From contig NZ_JAUZQD010000009.1 of assembly GCF_030709675.1 (NCBI RefSeq), positions 248,001-312,000 on the forward strand: a stretch of 64,000 bases of DNA, read 5' to 3'. The stretch is from Symbioplanes lichenis (GTDB lineage Bacteria > Actinomycetota > Actinomycetes > Mycobacteriales > Micromonosporaceae). The notes beneath the pieces were generated by a model. That model was not told the origin of the DNA. It did no database searches and saw only the letters and a list, made by a program, of their open reading frames with translations. This document shows, piece by piece, positions 22,822 to 31,900 of the stretch. Within the stretch, counting starts at the first letter, position 1. Each line of letters starts with the position of its first letter. The position numbers were made by a program, and so were the translations under genes.

Positions 22822-23823
22822 TCAAGTGGTGGCCTCGTAACGGACCTGCAGCGCCGGCCCGTCCGCCCGGCCGTGCAGGCGCAGCCGGGCCATGCCCCCG
22901 TCCGGGAAGATGTCGAGGCGCACATGTGTCGCGGTGGGCACGACAGGGATCGGGAAGCGATGCCGCGTGTCCGGGCTCAGGCGCACCTGTGGCAGCAGCT
23001 CGAACCAGTCGGCGGGGTCGTCGAGCAGGCCGATCCGGGCGTCGATGCCGCGCAGGGTCGCGCTGCCGGGGGCGTTGCCCTTGAAGTGGCTGGTGTCCAG
23101 TTCGGCCAGTTCGATCACGGCCGGGGTGGCGAGCTGCACGAGGACCCAGTCGTTCCCGTCGTCCCGGCGGCGGGAGGTCTCCCACCCGTCGCCCATCGAC
23201 CGGGCCAGACCGGGATTGATCAGGTTCTGCGGGTGACCGTAGAACATGTTGCTGCAGCTGGCGATCCGCGCGCCGAACTCGGCCGCGGCGACGTCGAAGA
23301 CGCTGGGCAGGAGCATCGGGTCGGGCACCGGCTCGCCGTGCACCCGCAGCCGGGCGACGCCGCCGTCGGGATAGATGGCCAGCCGCACGTGGGTGAAGCG
23401 CCGGCGGGAGTCGACGGCGAAGAGGTTCTGACTGTCCCCGGCCAGCGGCGACCGCGGCACCAGCGGCTCCCAGTCCGCCGCGATCAGCTGGGCGGCGTCG
23501 GGATAGCCCTCGACCGCGCAGCCCTCGACCGAGGCGAAGGGCGGATAGTTGCCGGTGAAGAAGGCAGTGTCGATGTCGACGCCGTGCACCACGCCGGGCG
23601 CGCCGAGGCGGACGATCGCCGTGTCGTGGCCGGGCTCGCGCCGGCGCCGGGTCTCCCAGCCGTCGTAGACCTGACCCTTCTGGCCGAAGGTCCGCGGCGC
23701 GAAGACCGGCGCGGCCGGGTCGACCAAGTGGTCCGCGGCGGCGAAGAACTCGTCGTCGGCGTGCACGACCCCGCCGCCGAAGACGCGCGACGCGAGGTCG
23801 GGCAGGAGCGTGAAGTCTTCCAT
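22822..23823 (-). CDS. alc: allantoicase
   Basis: 333 residues, two tandem allantoicase beta-sandwich domains (about 20-165 and 185-325), each carrying D-G-W-E-T-x-R-R-R and the I-x-x-D-x-x-x-F-x-G-N motifs, plus R-L-x-I-F-P-D-G-G. It hydrolyses allantoate to ureidoglycolate and urea. It overlaps the allantoinase stop by ATGA and ends the purine-degradation unit. No ureidoglycolate lyase or hydrolase gene is seen in the window; that step may be done by an enzyme elsewhere. Length and motifs are normal. Confidence 0.92.
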   Translation of the reverse strand: MEDFTLLPDLASRVFGGGVVHADDEFFAAADHLVDPAAPVFAPRTFGQKGQVYDGWETRRRREPGHDTAIVRLGAPGVVHGVDIDTAFFTGNYPPFASVEGCAVEGYPDAAQLIAADWEPLVPRSPLAGDSQNLFAVDSRRRFTHVRLAIYPDGGVARLRVHGEPVPDPMLLPSVFDVAAAEFGARIASCSNMFYGHPQNLINPGLARSMGDGWETSRRRDDGNDWVLVQLATPAVIELAELDTSHFKGNAPGSATLRGIDARIGLLDDPADWFELLPQVRLSPDTRHRFPIPVVPTATHVRLDIFPDGGMARLRLHGRADGPALQVRYEATT

Positions 23824-25136
23824 CAGGAGCCCTCCCGGGTGAGGAACCGGCCCCGCGGCTCGGCTCCGGTCACGATCTGCCCGCGCAGCCAGGTGGTGCG
23901 GACATGACCGGTCAAAGTCTTTCCCGCGTACGGCGTGACGGGGTTGCGGTGGTGCAGCTCCGCCGGATCGACCCGGAAGGTCGCATCGGGGTCGAAGGCG
24001 ACGAGATCCGCGTCGGCCCCCACCTCGAGCCGTCCCTTGGCGGTAAGACCGGCCAGGTCGGCCGGGCGCCGGGCCATCCACGTCACGACGTCGGCCAGGC
24101 TGTGCCCGCGTTCCCGGGCGGCCGTCCACACGACCGGCAGTCCGAGCTGCACCGACGCGATGCCGCCCCACGCCTCGGCGAAGTCGCCGGTGTCCTGCCG
24201 CTTCAGATCGGGGGTGCACGGCGAGTGGTCGCTCACGACGCAGGTGATGAGGCCGTCGGCGAGGGCCGCCCAGAGCCGGTCGCGGTTGGCGCTGTCCCGG
24301 ATCGGCGGGCAGCACTTGAACTCGGTCGCGCCCTCGGGGATCTCGGCGGCGTCCAGGGTGAGGTAGTGCGGGCACGTCTCGGCGGTGACCCGTACGCCCT
24401 CGGCGCGCGCGGCGGCGATCAGCGGCAGCGCGGAGGCGGCCGAGAGGTGCAGGATGTGCACGCGTGCCCCGGCCTCGCGGGCGGCGGCGATCGCGGTGGC
24501 CACGGCGGCGTGCTCGGCCTCCGGCGGGCGGGAGGCGAGGAAGTCGGAATAGGCGGCGGAGGAGGCCGTCTCGTGCAGGTGTTCGGGATCCTCGGCGTGG
24601 ACGACGAACTGGGCTTCCACCGCGGCCAGCGCCTCGGCGAGCTGAGTGGCGTTCAGCGGCGGGAATTCGGGGACGCCGGAGTCGGCCAGGAAGGCCTTGA
24701 AGCCGTAGACGCCGGCGCCGTGCAGGGCGGGCAGGTCGGCGACGTTGCCGGGGATCGCACCGCCCCAGAACCCGACGTCGACGTGAATCTGGCCGGCTGC
24801 CGCCTTGCGCTTGATCTCCAGGGCCTCCACCGAGACCGTGGGCGGCAGGCTGTTGAGCGGCATGTCCACGATGGCGGTGACACCGCCCGCAGCGGCGGCC
24901 CGGGTGGCGCTGGCGAAGCCCTCCCACTCCGTACGCCCGGGCTCGTTGACGTGCACGTGCGTGTCGACGAGACCGGGCAGCAGCGCGAGCTCTCCCAGGT
25001 CCACGTCCTCGACGGCGGGCACCTCGGCGGCGTACTCGTCGACAGCGACGATCTTTCCGGACCGGACCGACACGGCAGCCGCGCGTACGCCGTCGGGGGT
25101 GACAGCGCGGCGGGACCGCACGACGAGATCGACCAT
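23823..25136 (-). CDS. allB: allantoinase
   Basis: 437-residue cyclic amidohydrolase. Metal-ligand motif D-T-H-V-H near residue 56; the carbamylated Lys in G-F-K-A-F-L; further His in V-V-H-A-E and I-L-H-L-S-A-A-S; and Asp in V-V-S-D-H-S-P-C. The S-D-H-S-P-C motif is typical of allantoinase rather than dihydropyrimidinase or dihydroorotase. It opens (S)-allantoin to allantoate with Zn2+. ATG 25136 is used instead of an upstream ATG at 25175. Coupled by ATGA to alc and 60 bases after the DUF6986 gene. Confidence 0.93.
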   Translation of the reverse strand: MVDLVVRSRRAVTPDGVRAAAVSVRSGKIVAVDEYAAEVPAVEDVDLGELALLPGLVDTHVHVNEPGRTEWEGFASATRAAAAGGVTAIVDMPLNSLPPTVSVEALEIKRKAAAGQIHVDVGFWGGAIPGNVADLPALHGAGVYGFKAFLADSGVPEFPPLNATQLAEALAAVEAQFVVHAEDPEHLHETASSAAYSDFLASRPPEAEHAAVATAIAAAREAGARVHILHLSAASALPLIAAARAEGVRVTAETCPHYLTLDAAEIPEGATEFKCCPPIRDSANRDRLWAALADGLITCVVSDHSPCTPDLKRQDTGDFAEAWGGIASVQLGLPVVWTAARERGHSLADVVTWMARRPADLAGLTAKGRLEVGADADLVAFDPDATFRVDPAELHHRNPVTPYAGKTLTGHVRTTWLRGQIVTGAEPRGRFLTREGS

Positions 25137-25196
25137 GGATCTGACATTAGTGCCCCAGCGTTGCCGGGCGGTCACGTCGCGCGAAGCGCACCGGCG

Positions 25197-26351
25197 CTAA
25201 ATCAAGGCCAGCAGGTCGTCACGCGCGAAGCCCACGGTCTCCGCCGAGAGGGCGCCGCAGTCGAGCCCACGCAGCAGATAGTTCGCCAGCGCACGCGCCG
25301 TGGCGGGCTCGTCCAGGATGCCGCCGGACTGCCGGTCGAGATAGCGGCGCAGGCGCAGGACCGCGGCGTCCATGCCGTCGGCGAAGAACGCGTAGGTCGC
25401 CGCGAACCGCGTCGGAAGCTGCGCCGGATGCAGGTCCCAGCCCTGGTAGTAGCCGCGTTCCAGCGAGCGGCGCACCAGGCGGTGATGCAGCGCCCACGCC
25501 TCGTGCACCGCGACGTCCGTGCCGACGGGCAGGATGTTGGTGGAGCCGTCGGAGAGCCGGACGCCCGTGCCGGCGGCGGCCGCCTGCATCACCGCCTTCG
25601 CGTAGTCGGCCACCGGATGGTCCATCGCCTGATGTGCCGCCGCGACCCCGGCGGCGGCGCTGTAGTCGTACGTCCCGTAGTGCAGGCCCGTGCAGCGTCC
25701 GGCGGCCGCGGTGATGAGCCGGGCCACGGTCGCCCCGCCGTCGGCGCCGAGCACCGCCGCCGGCAGCTCGACCTGGATCTCGAAGCGGAGGGTCCGGGCG
25801 TCGAGGCCGTACGCGTCCTCGAGGCGCTCGCAGAGGGCGACCATCGCGGTGACCTGGTCCACCCCGCTGACCTTGGGCAGGGTGACCACGAACGGGTCCG
25901 GATAGTGCGTCAGCCACAGGTCGAGGGTGCGCAGAGCCCGGTGGCGCGTCGGCGCCTCGAGCGACTTGATCCGCAGGCCGAGGAAGGGCGGCCGGGGGCC
26001 GTCGAGCAGCACCGCGGCCGCCTGCTTGACGGCCGCGTCCTCCTGGTCGTCGTCGCGGACGCCGTAGCCGTCCTCGAAGTCGACCCGCAGGTCCTCGATC
26101 GGCTCGGCGGTGAGCTTGGCCCGCACGCGCTCTTCGAGAGCCGCCGGGAAGGGCACCGGCGGGTGCTGATCCAGGACGCCGAGAGCGAGCGTGCCCCACT
26201 CGCGGAAGCCGGCGATCCGGTCCGCGGGGATGTAGACGGTGTGCACCGGCTGCCGGACGGGCTGCTCCCCCGGATAGCGCTCGCGCAGGAAGGCGTCGTG
26301 GGCGGCGAGCCGCTGGTCGAGCCCGGCGTAGTCGTCGTCGCGGAGCCGCAC
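25197..26351 (-). CDS. DUF6986 HpcH/HpaI-type lyase-like protein
   Basis: 384 residues resembling HpcH/HpaI aldolase/citrate-lyase-type TIM barrels: L-R-V-D-F-E-D-G-Y-G, V-T-L-P-K-V-S-G and F-E-I-Q-V-E-L carry the acidic metal-binding positions. In actinobacteria this family (DUF6986) sits next to malate synthase and allantoin genes, as here; the exact reaction is not established. GTG 26351 follows the malate synthase stop by three bases, so translation is likely coupled. A role in handling glyoxylate-derived or CoA-linked intermediates is a guess. Confidence 0.78.
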   Translation of the reverse strand: MRLRDDDYAGLDQRLAAHDAFLRERYPGEQPVRQPVHTVYIPADRIAGFREWGTLALGVLDQHPPVPFPAALEERVRAKLTAEPIEDLRVDFEDGYGVRDDDQEDAAVKQAAAVLLDGPRPPFLGLRIKSLEAPTRHRALRTLDLWLTHYPDPFVVTLPKVSGVDQVTAMVALCERLEDAYGLDARTLRFEIQVELPAAVLGADGGATVARLITAAAGRCTGLHYGTYDYSAAAGVAAAHQAMDHPVADYAKAVMQAAAAGTGVRLSDGSTNILPVGTDVAVHEAWALHHRLVRRSLERGYYQGWDLHPAQLPTRFAATYAFFADGMDAAVLRLRRYLDRQSGGILDEPATARALANYLLRGLDCGALSAETVGFARDDLLALI

Positions 26352-26354
26352 GGG

Positions 26355-27884
26355 TCAGTCGATCGCGTCGTAGGCGGCGGTCGTGAGGAAGTCCGCGAAG
26401 TCGTCGGCCAGCGCGACCCGCTCGAAGAGCTTGCGGGCCTTGTCGAAGCGGTTGCCCGGCGGCTGGTCGATCTTGGCGAGCTCCTCGTCCTCGAGCCGCT
26501 GGACCAGCTCGGCCGTGATCGGGGTGCCGTCGTCGAGCGTCACGCCGTTGTGGATCCACTGCCACACCTGCGAGCGCGAGATCTCGGCGGTGGCGGCGTC
26601 CTCCATGAGGTTGAAGATCGCCACAGCGCCGTTGCCACGCAGCCATGCTTCGAGGTACTGCAGGGCGACGGAGACGTTCGAGCGCAGGCCCGCCTCGGTG
26701 ACGGCCCCGCCGGTGGCGCCGACGTCGAGCAGCTGGGCGGCCGTGACCTCGACGTCGTCGCGGCGGCGGTCCAGCTGGTTGGGGCGGTCGCCGAGCGTAC
26801 GGTCGAAGATCTCGCGGCAGATCGGCACGAGGTCGGGGTGGGCGACCCAGGAGCCGTCGAAGCCGTCGCCGGCCTCGCGCTCCTTGTCCTCCCGGACCTT
26901 GGCCAGCGCAACCTCGTTGACCTGCGGGTCGCGGCGGCTGGGGATGAAGGCCGCCATGCCGCCCATGGCGAAGGCGCCGCGCTTGTGACAGGTCTGGACC
27001 AGCAGCTCGGTGTAGGCCCGCATGAACGGCGCCGTCATCGTCACCGCCGCACGGTCGGGCAGGACCATCGCCGGGTTGTCGCGGAAGTACTTGATGATGC
27101 TGAACAGGTAGTCCCAGCGGCCGGCGTTGAGGCCGGCGATGTGCGGGCGCAGGGCCCAGAGGATCTCGTCCATCTCGAAGGCGGCCGGGATCGTCTCGAT
27201 CAGCACCGTCGCGCGGATGCTGCCCTGCGGGATGCCGAGCGCGTCCTGGGCGTGGGTGAAGACGTCGTTCCACAGCGCGGCCTCGTGGTGGGACTCCATC
27301 TTGGGCAGATAGAGGTACGGGCCACTGCCGCGCTCGATCAGCTCGGCGGCGTTGTGGAAGAAGTAGAGCCCGAAGTCGACCAGCGCCCCCACGGCCGGCC
27401 CGCCGTCGACCGTCAGGTGCCGCTCGTTCAGGTGCCAGCCCCGGGGACGCATGACGATCGTCGGGTACGGGCCGGCACCGAGCTCGTACGTCTTCTTCCC
27501 GGTCTCGAGGGTGATCGTGCGGCGGATCGCGTCGTAGAGGTTCTGCTGGCCCTCGACGACGTTGGCCCAGTGGGGCGTGTTCGCGTCCTCCAGGTCGGCC
27601 AGCCAGACCTTGGCGCCGGAGTTGAGCGCGTTGATCGTCATCTTGCGCTCGGTCGGGCCCGTGATCTCCACCCGCCGGTCGGTGAGCGCGGGCGGGGCGG
27701 GCGGCACAGTCCAGTCCCCGGCGCGGATCTCGGCCGTCTCGGGCAGGAAGTCGAGGCTGCCTCCGGCGGCGATGTGCGCGCGGCGCTCGGCCCGGCGGGC
27801 GAGCAGCTCGTCGCGGCGAGGCCGGAAGCGCCGATTCAGCTCTTCGACGAACGCCACGGCGTCGGCGGACAGGATCTCAACCAC
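26355..27884 (-). CDS. aceB: malate synthase A
   Basis: 509 residues, close to the 530-residue isoform A length. The malate synthase signature K-x-D-L-E-D-A-N-type stretch (W-L-A-D-L-E-D-A-N) and Y-L-P-K-M-E-S, with L-I-E-T-I-P-A and the G-L-N-A-G-R-W-D-Y motif, carry the Mg2+ and glyoxylate ligands; Arg and Asp catalytic residues are in R-P-R-G-W and H-N-G-V. It condenses glyoxylate with acetyl-CoA to malate. It probably consumes glyoxylate from purine degradation, since no isocitrate lyase is nearby. GTG 27884 is fixed by GAAGGGAG (27891-27898). Confidence 0.94.
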   Translation of the reverse strand: MVEILSADAVAFVEELNRRFRPRRDELLARRAERRAHIAAGGSLDFLPETAEIRAGDWTVPPAPPALTDRRVEITGPTERKMTINALNSGAKVWLADLEDANTPHWANVVEGQQNLYDAIRRTITLETGKKTYELGAGPYPTIVMRPRGWHLNERHLTVDGGPAVGALVDFGLYFFHNAAELIERGSGPYLYLPKMESHHEAALWNDVFTHAQDALGIPQGSIRATVLIETIPAAFEMDEILWALRPHIAGLNAGRWDYLFSIIKYFRDNPAMVLPDRAAVTMTAPFMRAYTELLVQTCHKRGAFAMGGMAAFIPSRRDPQVNEVALAKVREDKEREAGDGFDGSWVAHPDLVPICREIFDRTLGDRPNQLDRRRDDVEVTAAQLLDVGATGGAVTEAGLRSNVSVALQYLEAWLRGNGAVAIFNLMEDAATAEISRSQVWQWIHNGVTLDDGTPITAELVQRLEDEELAKIDQPPGNRFDKARKLFERVALADDFADFLTTAAYDAID

Positions 27885-27972
27885 GAGCGACTCCCTTCGG
27901 CGGGGCTTCCCTCGTACGTTATCGGTCCCGTGACCGCCGCGCCGCCGCTGCCGCAAAGACAAGGGGCACGGC

Positions 27973-28002
27973 GATGGCCCCCGCGGGGAAACGGGGGCCA
28001 TC
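27973..28002 (-). terminator. terminator between DUF1996 gene and malate synthase
   Basis: Perfect 11-bp stem GATGGCCCCCG (27973-27983) with CGGGGGCCATC (27992-28002) and an 8-base loop. On the minus strand a CCCCTTGTCTTT stretch follows. It should end DUF1996 transcription before aceB. Confidence 0.75.
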
Positions 28003-28037
28003 GTGTTACCGGGGAACGGGGGTTCGGGCTCCGGGAC

Positions 28038-29501
28038 TCAGAAGGTCGGCGTGGTGCCGCACTTGGCCTTCTGGGTGAGGCAGATCTTGACCAGGTCGGA
28101 GAGCTTTTCGGGGTCCCAGGCGTTCATGAAGTCGCCGTGGATCGAGGAGGCCATGCCCGAGGAGAGCTTGAGGCCGTCGCCGCCCAGGGTGTCGTAGTTG
28201 AGCATGAAGGACAGGTTCGGCACCGCGACGGGGAAGTCGCCCTGGCACTTGCCGTTGACCGCGTTGCCCATGTGCGACTTGTGGTCGGGCGAGTCGATGT
28301 GCTTGCCGTCCCAGCAGTCCTTGAAGGTGAGCTGGTAGATGAGGTGGCCGCCGCCGCACTTGGGCCAGTTGCCGTCCGCGCTGCGGCCGATCTCGCCGCC
28401 GGTGCACCAGAACTGGCCGTTCTTGCCGGCCGGGGTCGGCTCCTGCAGCTTGGCGTCGCCCTGGACGATGCGCAGGCCGGGCGGGAAGGGCTTCATGTCC
28501 GAGGGGTCGGGCAGCCGGGATCCGTAGTAGACCCGGAAGCTCTCCATCGGCACGACCTTGCCGTTCTGGGTCAGCGTCGGCGCCCAGTAGGCACTGAAGT
28601 CGCCCGGGGCGTCGCAGGTCGTGGACTTGCCGCTCAGCAGCTGCTCGTTCGTGGTGTTCGCGTCGACCTTCGGGCCGAAGAAGGTGTGGTTGTGCGAGGC
28701 GCCGGCCATCTTGGGGAAGACGATCGGGTCGTCGTCGGCGTAGCCCGACACCTCGCAGTTGGTCTGGAACTCCGCCACGCGGACCGCGTTCGAGGGGACC
28801 GGCTTGAGCGCCACGGAGTTGAAGTAGTCCAGCTCCTTCTGCCAGGCGGCCTGGTCGACCGGGACCCAGCCGCCGGGCGCGGAGCTCGACGACGCCGAGG
28901 GGGCCGGCGTGGCCTTGGTCGTGGAGGGGGAGGCGGAGGGGCCGCTCGACGCGGCCCCCGCCGGGCCGAAGGTGAACCAGTTGATGTTCACGAAGTCGGA
29001 GCGCGACTTGCTCTTCAGGACCGCGAAGAGGGTCTGCTTGCCGGACGGCACCGACGCGGCCTTGGCGTTGACGGTCGTCCAGGTCTGCCAGCCCTTGGTG
29101 CTCGCGACCGGGAAGGTGGCCAGCAGCGTGCCGGTCTGCGTGCCCTGCCGGATCTCGATCGAGCCGCCCTCGGAGTTGTTCGAGGCGACGCGGGCGGTCC
29201 AGGCGGCGCCGGTGACGGACACGTTGTCGTAGCGCATCCAGTCGCCGCTGGTGAGCCAGCCGACGTTCTTGCCGCCGTCCTTGTCGCCGGTGCCCTCGGT
29301 CTGGGCGCCGGAATTGGCGGCGTAGGACTCGGCCTGCACCCGGCCCGGGACGGTCACCTCGTCGGCGCTGGCGCCGGCGATGTAGACGCCGCTGCCGCCC
29401 AGCGCCACGGCGATCGCGGACGCGAGAGAGATGCGAGTAATGCGCCGGCGCTTCTTTCCCGGGTCCGGCGGGGCCACGTGGGCGGGGGCTGGTGTCCGCA
29501 T
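28038..29501 (-). CDS. secreted CBM6-like + DUF1996 protein
   Basis: 487 residues. Signal peptide/anchor: basic K-K-R-R-R (17-21), hydrophobic 25-43, likely cut after A-S-A. A CBM6/CBM35-like carbohydrate-binding domain (about 50-180) has Q-A-E-S-Y, G-W-L-T-S-G-D-W and the F-V-N-I-N-W-F end. A Ser/Thr/Pro linker (about 183-212) leads to DUF1996 (about 225-485), with the H-N-H-T-F-F-G, Y-W-A-P-T-L, C-P/K-C-G-G-G-H and D-H-K-S-H-M motifs. DUF1996 is common in fungi and actinobacteria; the reaction is unknown but polysaccharide binding is suggested by the CBM. It lies between purine genes, with its own terminator. Confidence 0.85.
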   Translation of the reverse strand: MRTPAPAHVAPPDPGKKRRRITRISLASAIAVALGGSGVYIAGASADEVTVPGRVQAESYAANSGAQTEGTGDKDGGKNVGWLTSGDWMRYDNVSVTGAAWTARVASNNSEGGSIEIRQGTQTGTLLATFPVASTKGWQTWTTVNAKAASVPSGKQTLFAVLKSKSRSDFVNINWFTFGPAGAASSGPSASPSTTKATPAPSASSSSAPGGWVPVDQAAWQKELDYFNSVALKPVPSNAVRVAEFQTNCEVSGYADDDPIVFPKMAGASHNHTFFGPKVDANTTNEQLLSGKSTTCDAPGDFSAYWAPTLTQNGKVVPMESFRVYYGSRLPDPSDMKPFPPGLRIVQGDAKLQEPTPAGKNGQFWCTGGEIGRSADGNWPKCGGGHLIYQLTFKDCWDGKHIDSPDHKSHMGNAVNGKCQGDFPVAVPNLSFMLNYDTLGGDGLKLSSGMASSIHGDFMNAWDPEKLSDLVKICLTQKAKCGTTPTF

Positions 29502-29690
29502 CGCGAATCCTTGTCAGTTGAAACGTCCCGTGCTGTGCCGCGACAGAGTATGCGCAGGCCAGAGGGCTTGTTTCAACTCGCGGAAGAAGACTTAAGACGG
29601 CCGGGGAATTCGCCGCAGGTGGCCGCGATCCCGCCATTCGATAACGCTTTTCCGGCCGTCCAGCTTGAAGTCTTCCTTAAATACCGTGCG

Positions 29691-31040
29691 TCATTGCCGC
29701 ATCAACGCGCGGTGCGCCTGACGGGCGCGGCGGGCGAGCGTCTCCGCATCGGCCCGCACGAGTTCGCCGCGCTCGACGACCGGCCGGCCGCCGACCAGGG
29801 CGAGCTCCACCGGGGCCGCCGGACCCAGCACGAGCGCCGCGACCTTGTCGTCGATGCCCGCGTGACCCAGCCCGTCGAGCCGCCAGAGCACGAGATCGGC
29901 GAGTTTACCCACCTCGATGCTGCCGATGTCGTCCTGCCGCCCGAGACACCGCGCGCCGCCCATCGTGCCCAGGCGCAACGACTCCCGGGCGGTCATCGCC
30001 GCGGGGCCACCGCGCTGCCGGGCCGTGTAGAGCGCCTGCCGCAACTCCTCGCCCAGGTGCGCGGCCTCCTGCGACGCCGACCCGTCCACGCCCAGCCCCA
30101 CGGGCACCCGCGCGTCGAGCAGCTCCCGTACCCGGGCCATGCCGGCCCCGAGCCGCGCGTTCGAGCTCGGGCAGTGCGCGACGCCCGTACCCGTGGCCCC
30201 CAGGCGCGCCACGGCGGCGTCGTCGAGGTGCACGCCGTGCGCGAGCCAGACGTCCTCGCCCAGCCAGCCGAGCCGCTCAGCGTACTCCACGGGGGTGCAG
30301 CCGAACCGCGACCGGCAGAAGTCCTCCTCGTCGTCGGTCTCGGCGAGGTGGGTGTGCAGCCGGACGCCCTTGTCCCGGGCGAGCGCCGCGGCCTCGGTCA
30401 TGAGCGTGGACGTGACGGAGAACGGCGAGCACGGCGACACCCCGACCCGCAGCATCGACTCCGGCGACGGGTCGTTCCAGCGGTCGATCGCGGCAGCGGT
30501 CGCGGCCAGCGCCGCGTCGGTCTCCTCCACGACGTGGTCCGGCGGCAGCCCGCCCTGAGACCGTCCCAGATCCATCGAGCCACGGGTCGGGTGGAAGCGC
30601 AGCCCGATCTCCCGGGCCGCCTCGATCTCCGCCGCGAACACGTCGCCGCCGTCGCGCGGGAAGACGTAGTGGTGGTCCATGCTCGTCGTGCAGCCGGACA
30701 GCGCGAGCCAGCCCAGGCCCGCGGCCGCCGCGGCGCCGACCGCCGACGCGTCGAGGCGGCCCCAGATCGGATAGAGCGTCGTCAGCCAGCCGAAGAGCGT
30801 CTCGTCCTGCGCCAGCCCGCGGGTCGCCCACTGGTAGAGGTGGTGGTGGGTGTTCACCAGGCCCGGCGTCAGCAGGCAGCCGGTGCCGTCGACGCGGCGG
30901 GCCGAGCCCTCGGGACGGTCGGCGGGCCCGGAGCCCACCGCCGCGATCCGGCCGTCGTCCCCGACGACCACGTGGCCGTCGGTGTGTTCGGTGCCCGCGG
31001 CGTCGACGGTGGCCACGGCGACGTTCTCGATGACGATCAC
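29691..31040 (-). CDS. 8-oxoguanine deaminase
   Basis: 449 residues of the cytosine-deaminase-like amidohydrolase family. Metal motif N-T-H-H-H-L-Y-Q-W (His65-67 region), then T-R-G-L-A-Q, H-T-H-L-A-E-T-D, L-A-H-G-V-H and the G-V-D-G-S-A-S end motif. The H-H-L-Y-Q-W signature and the D-x-E-D-F-C block fit bacterial 8-oxoguanine deaminases (EC 3.5.4.32), which make urate. GTG 31040 overlaps the urate oxidase stop (GTGA). The enzyme feeds urate to the other genes here. Guanine deaminase is the alternative but its typical motifs are less close. Confidence 0.85.
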   Translation of the reverse strand: MIVIENVAVATVDAAGTEHTDGHVVVGDDGRIAAVGSGPADRPEGSARRVDGTGCLLTPGLVNTHHHLYQWATRGLAQDETLFGWLTTLYPIWGRLDASAVGAAAAAGLGWLALSGCTTSMDHHYVFPRDGGDVFAAEIEAAREIGLRFHPTRGSMDLGRSQGGLPPDHVVEETDAALAATAAAIDRWNDPSPESMLRVGVSPCSPFSVTSTLMTEAAALARDKGVRLHTHLAETDDEEDFCRSRFGCTPVEYAERLGWLGEDVWLAHGVHLDDAAVARLGATGTGVAHCPSSNARLGAGMARVRELLDARVPVGLGVDGSASQEAAHLGEELRQALYTARQRGGPAAMTARESLRLGTMGGARCLGRQDDIGSIEVGKLADLVLWRLDGLGHAGIDDKVAALVLGPAAPVELALVGGRPVVERGELVRADAETLARRARQAHRALMRQ

Positions 31041-31897
31041 GAGAACCACGGTGCCAGGGCCGGCGCGGCGTCGTCGCGGGTCACGGTGCCTTCGATCAGT
31101 CCGTACGGCCGGTCGCCCGCGATGAACACCTCGCCGGGGTTCGACAGGTCGAAGTGCGAGAGGTCGGCCAGGTAATGATGCTTGTTCGGCAACGCCAGCC
31201 GGATCTCCGCGATCTCGGGACGGTCCTCGAGCACTCGCGTGCCCATGGCGTACAGGGTCTGCTGCAGCGAATAGCTGTACGTCGTCACGAACGCGTGCAC
31301 CATCGCGTCCTTCGCCTTCTCGAACGACTCGTCCCACGGCGACGCGGGCGAAGCGTGCCGCCAGCGGGCGTCGACGGCCGTGGCGAGGATCCGGTCGGTC
31401 GCCTCGGGCAGCGTCGTGTACTTGTCCCGCGCGAAACCGTGGAACTCCGAGTCGGTCGTGTTCATCAGCACGAGATCCCGGACGCCCGAGACCACCTGCT
31501 CCCCGGACTCGGTGACGTCCACGAGCGCCGTACGCACGAAGTCCCCCGCGCGGCGGAACGAGTGCGGGCCGAGGCGCTCCCACCCGTACGCCTCGATCGT
31601 GACCCTGGCCCGGAAGATCTGCGGCTGCGTCGCGACGAAGTGCCGCCCCAGCAGCAGCGCGAAGTCCTCGGGCGCGCCGATGCCGTACTCACGCGCGAAG
31701 GCGTACACCGTGTTCTTCATGGTGTCCGTGGGCAGCACGCCGCTGTTGTCGCCCGTCAGGTGCGTGGCCGCGAGGTCGCCGGCGAGGGCGACGCTGACGT
31801 TGAGATCCGCCAGCCCGTGCCTGTCGCCGTCCCGGGTGACCCGCACGAGCCGGGTCTCCGCCTTGCCGTATCGGTGGGGTCCCAGCACGATCGCCAC
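31037..31897 (-). CDS. pucL: urate oxidase (factor-independent urate hydroxylase)
   Basis: 286 residues, the two T-fold (tunnelling) domains of uricase. Catalytic Lys12 (Y-G-K-A-E-T) and Thr57-Asp58 (L-P-T-D-T-M-K-N-T-V-Y) are present, as is the H in N-K-H-H-Y-L-A-D-L near the C-terminus. It oxidises urate with O2 to 5-hydroxyisourate and H2O2 without cofactor. It starts three bases after the UraD-HIU hydrolase fusion, which takes the product. The C-terminus lacks a peroxisomal-type signal, as expected for bacteria. Confidence 0.94.
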   Translation of the reverse strand: MAIVLGPHRYGKAETRLVRVTRDGDRHGLADLNVSVALAGDLAATHLTGDNSGVLPTDTMKNTVYAFAREYGIGAPEDFALLLGRHFVATQPQIFRARVTIEAYGWERLGPHSFRRAGDFVRTALVDVTESGEQVVSGVRDLVLMNTTDSEFHGFARDKYTTLPEATDRILATAVDARWRHASPASPWDESFEKAKDAMVHAFVTTYSYSLQQTLYAMGTRVLEDRPEIAEIRLALPNKHHYLADLSHFDLSNPGEVFIAGDRPYGLIEGTVTRDDAAPALAPWFS

Positions 31898-31900
31898 GCG

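Noticed and set aside
23904..31175. A 2423-codon plus-strand reading frame
   Set aside because: It is the antisense shadow of the purine-catabolism genes, rich in Arg, Gly, Val and His, with no recognisable domain; the minus-strand proteins are well-conserved enzymes.
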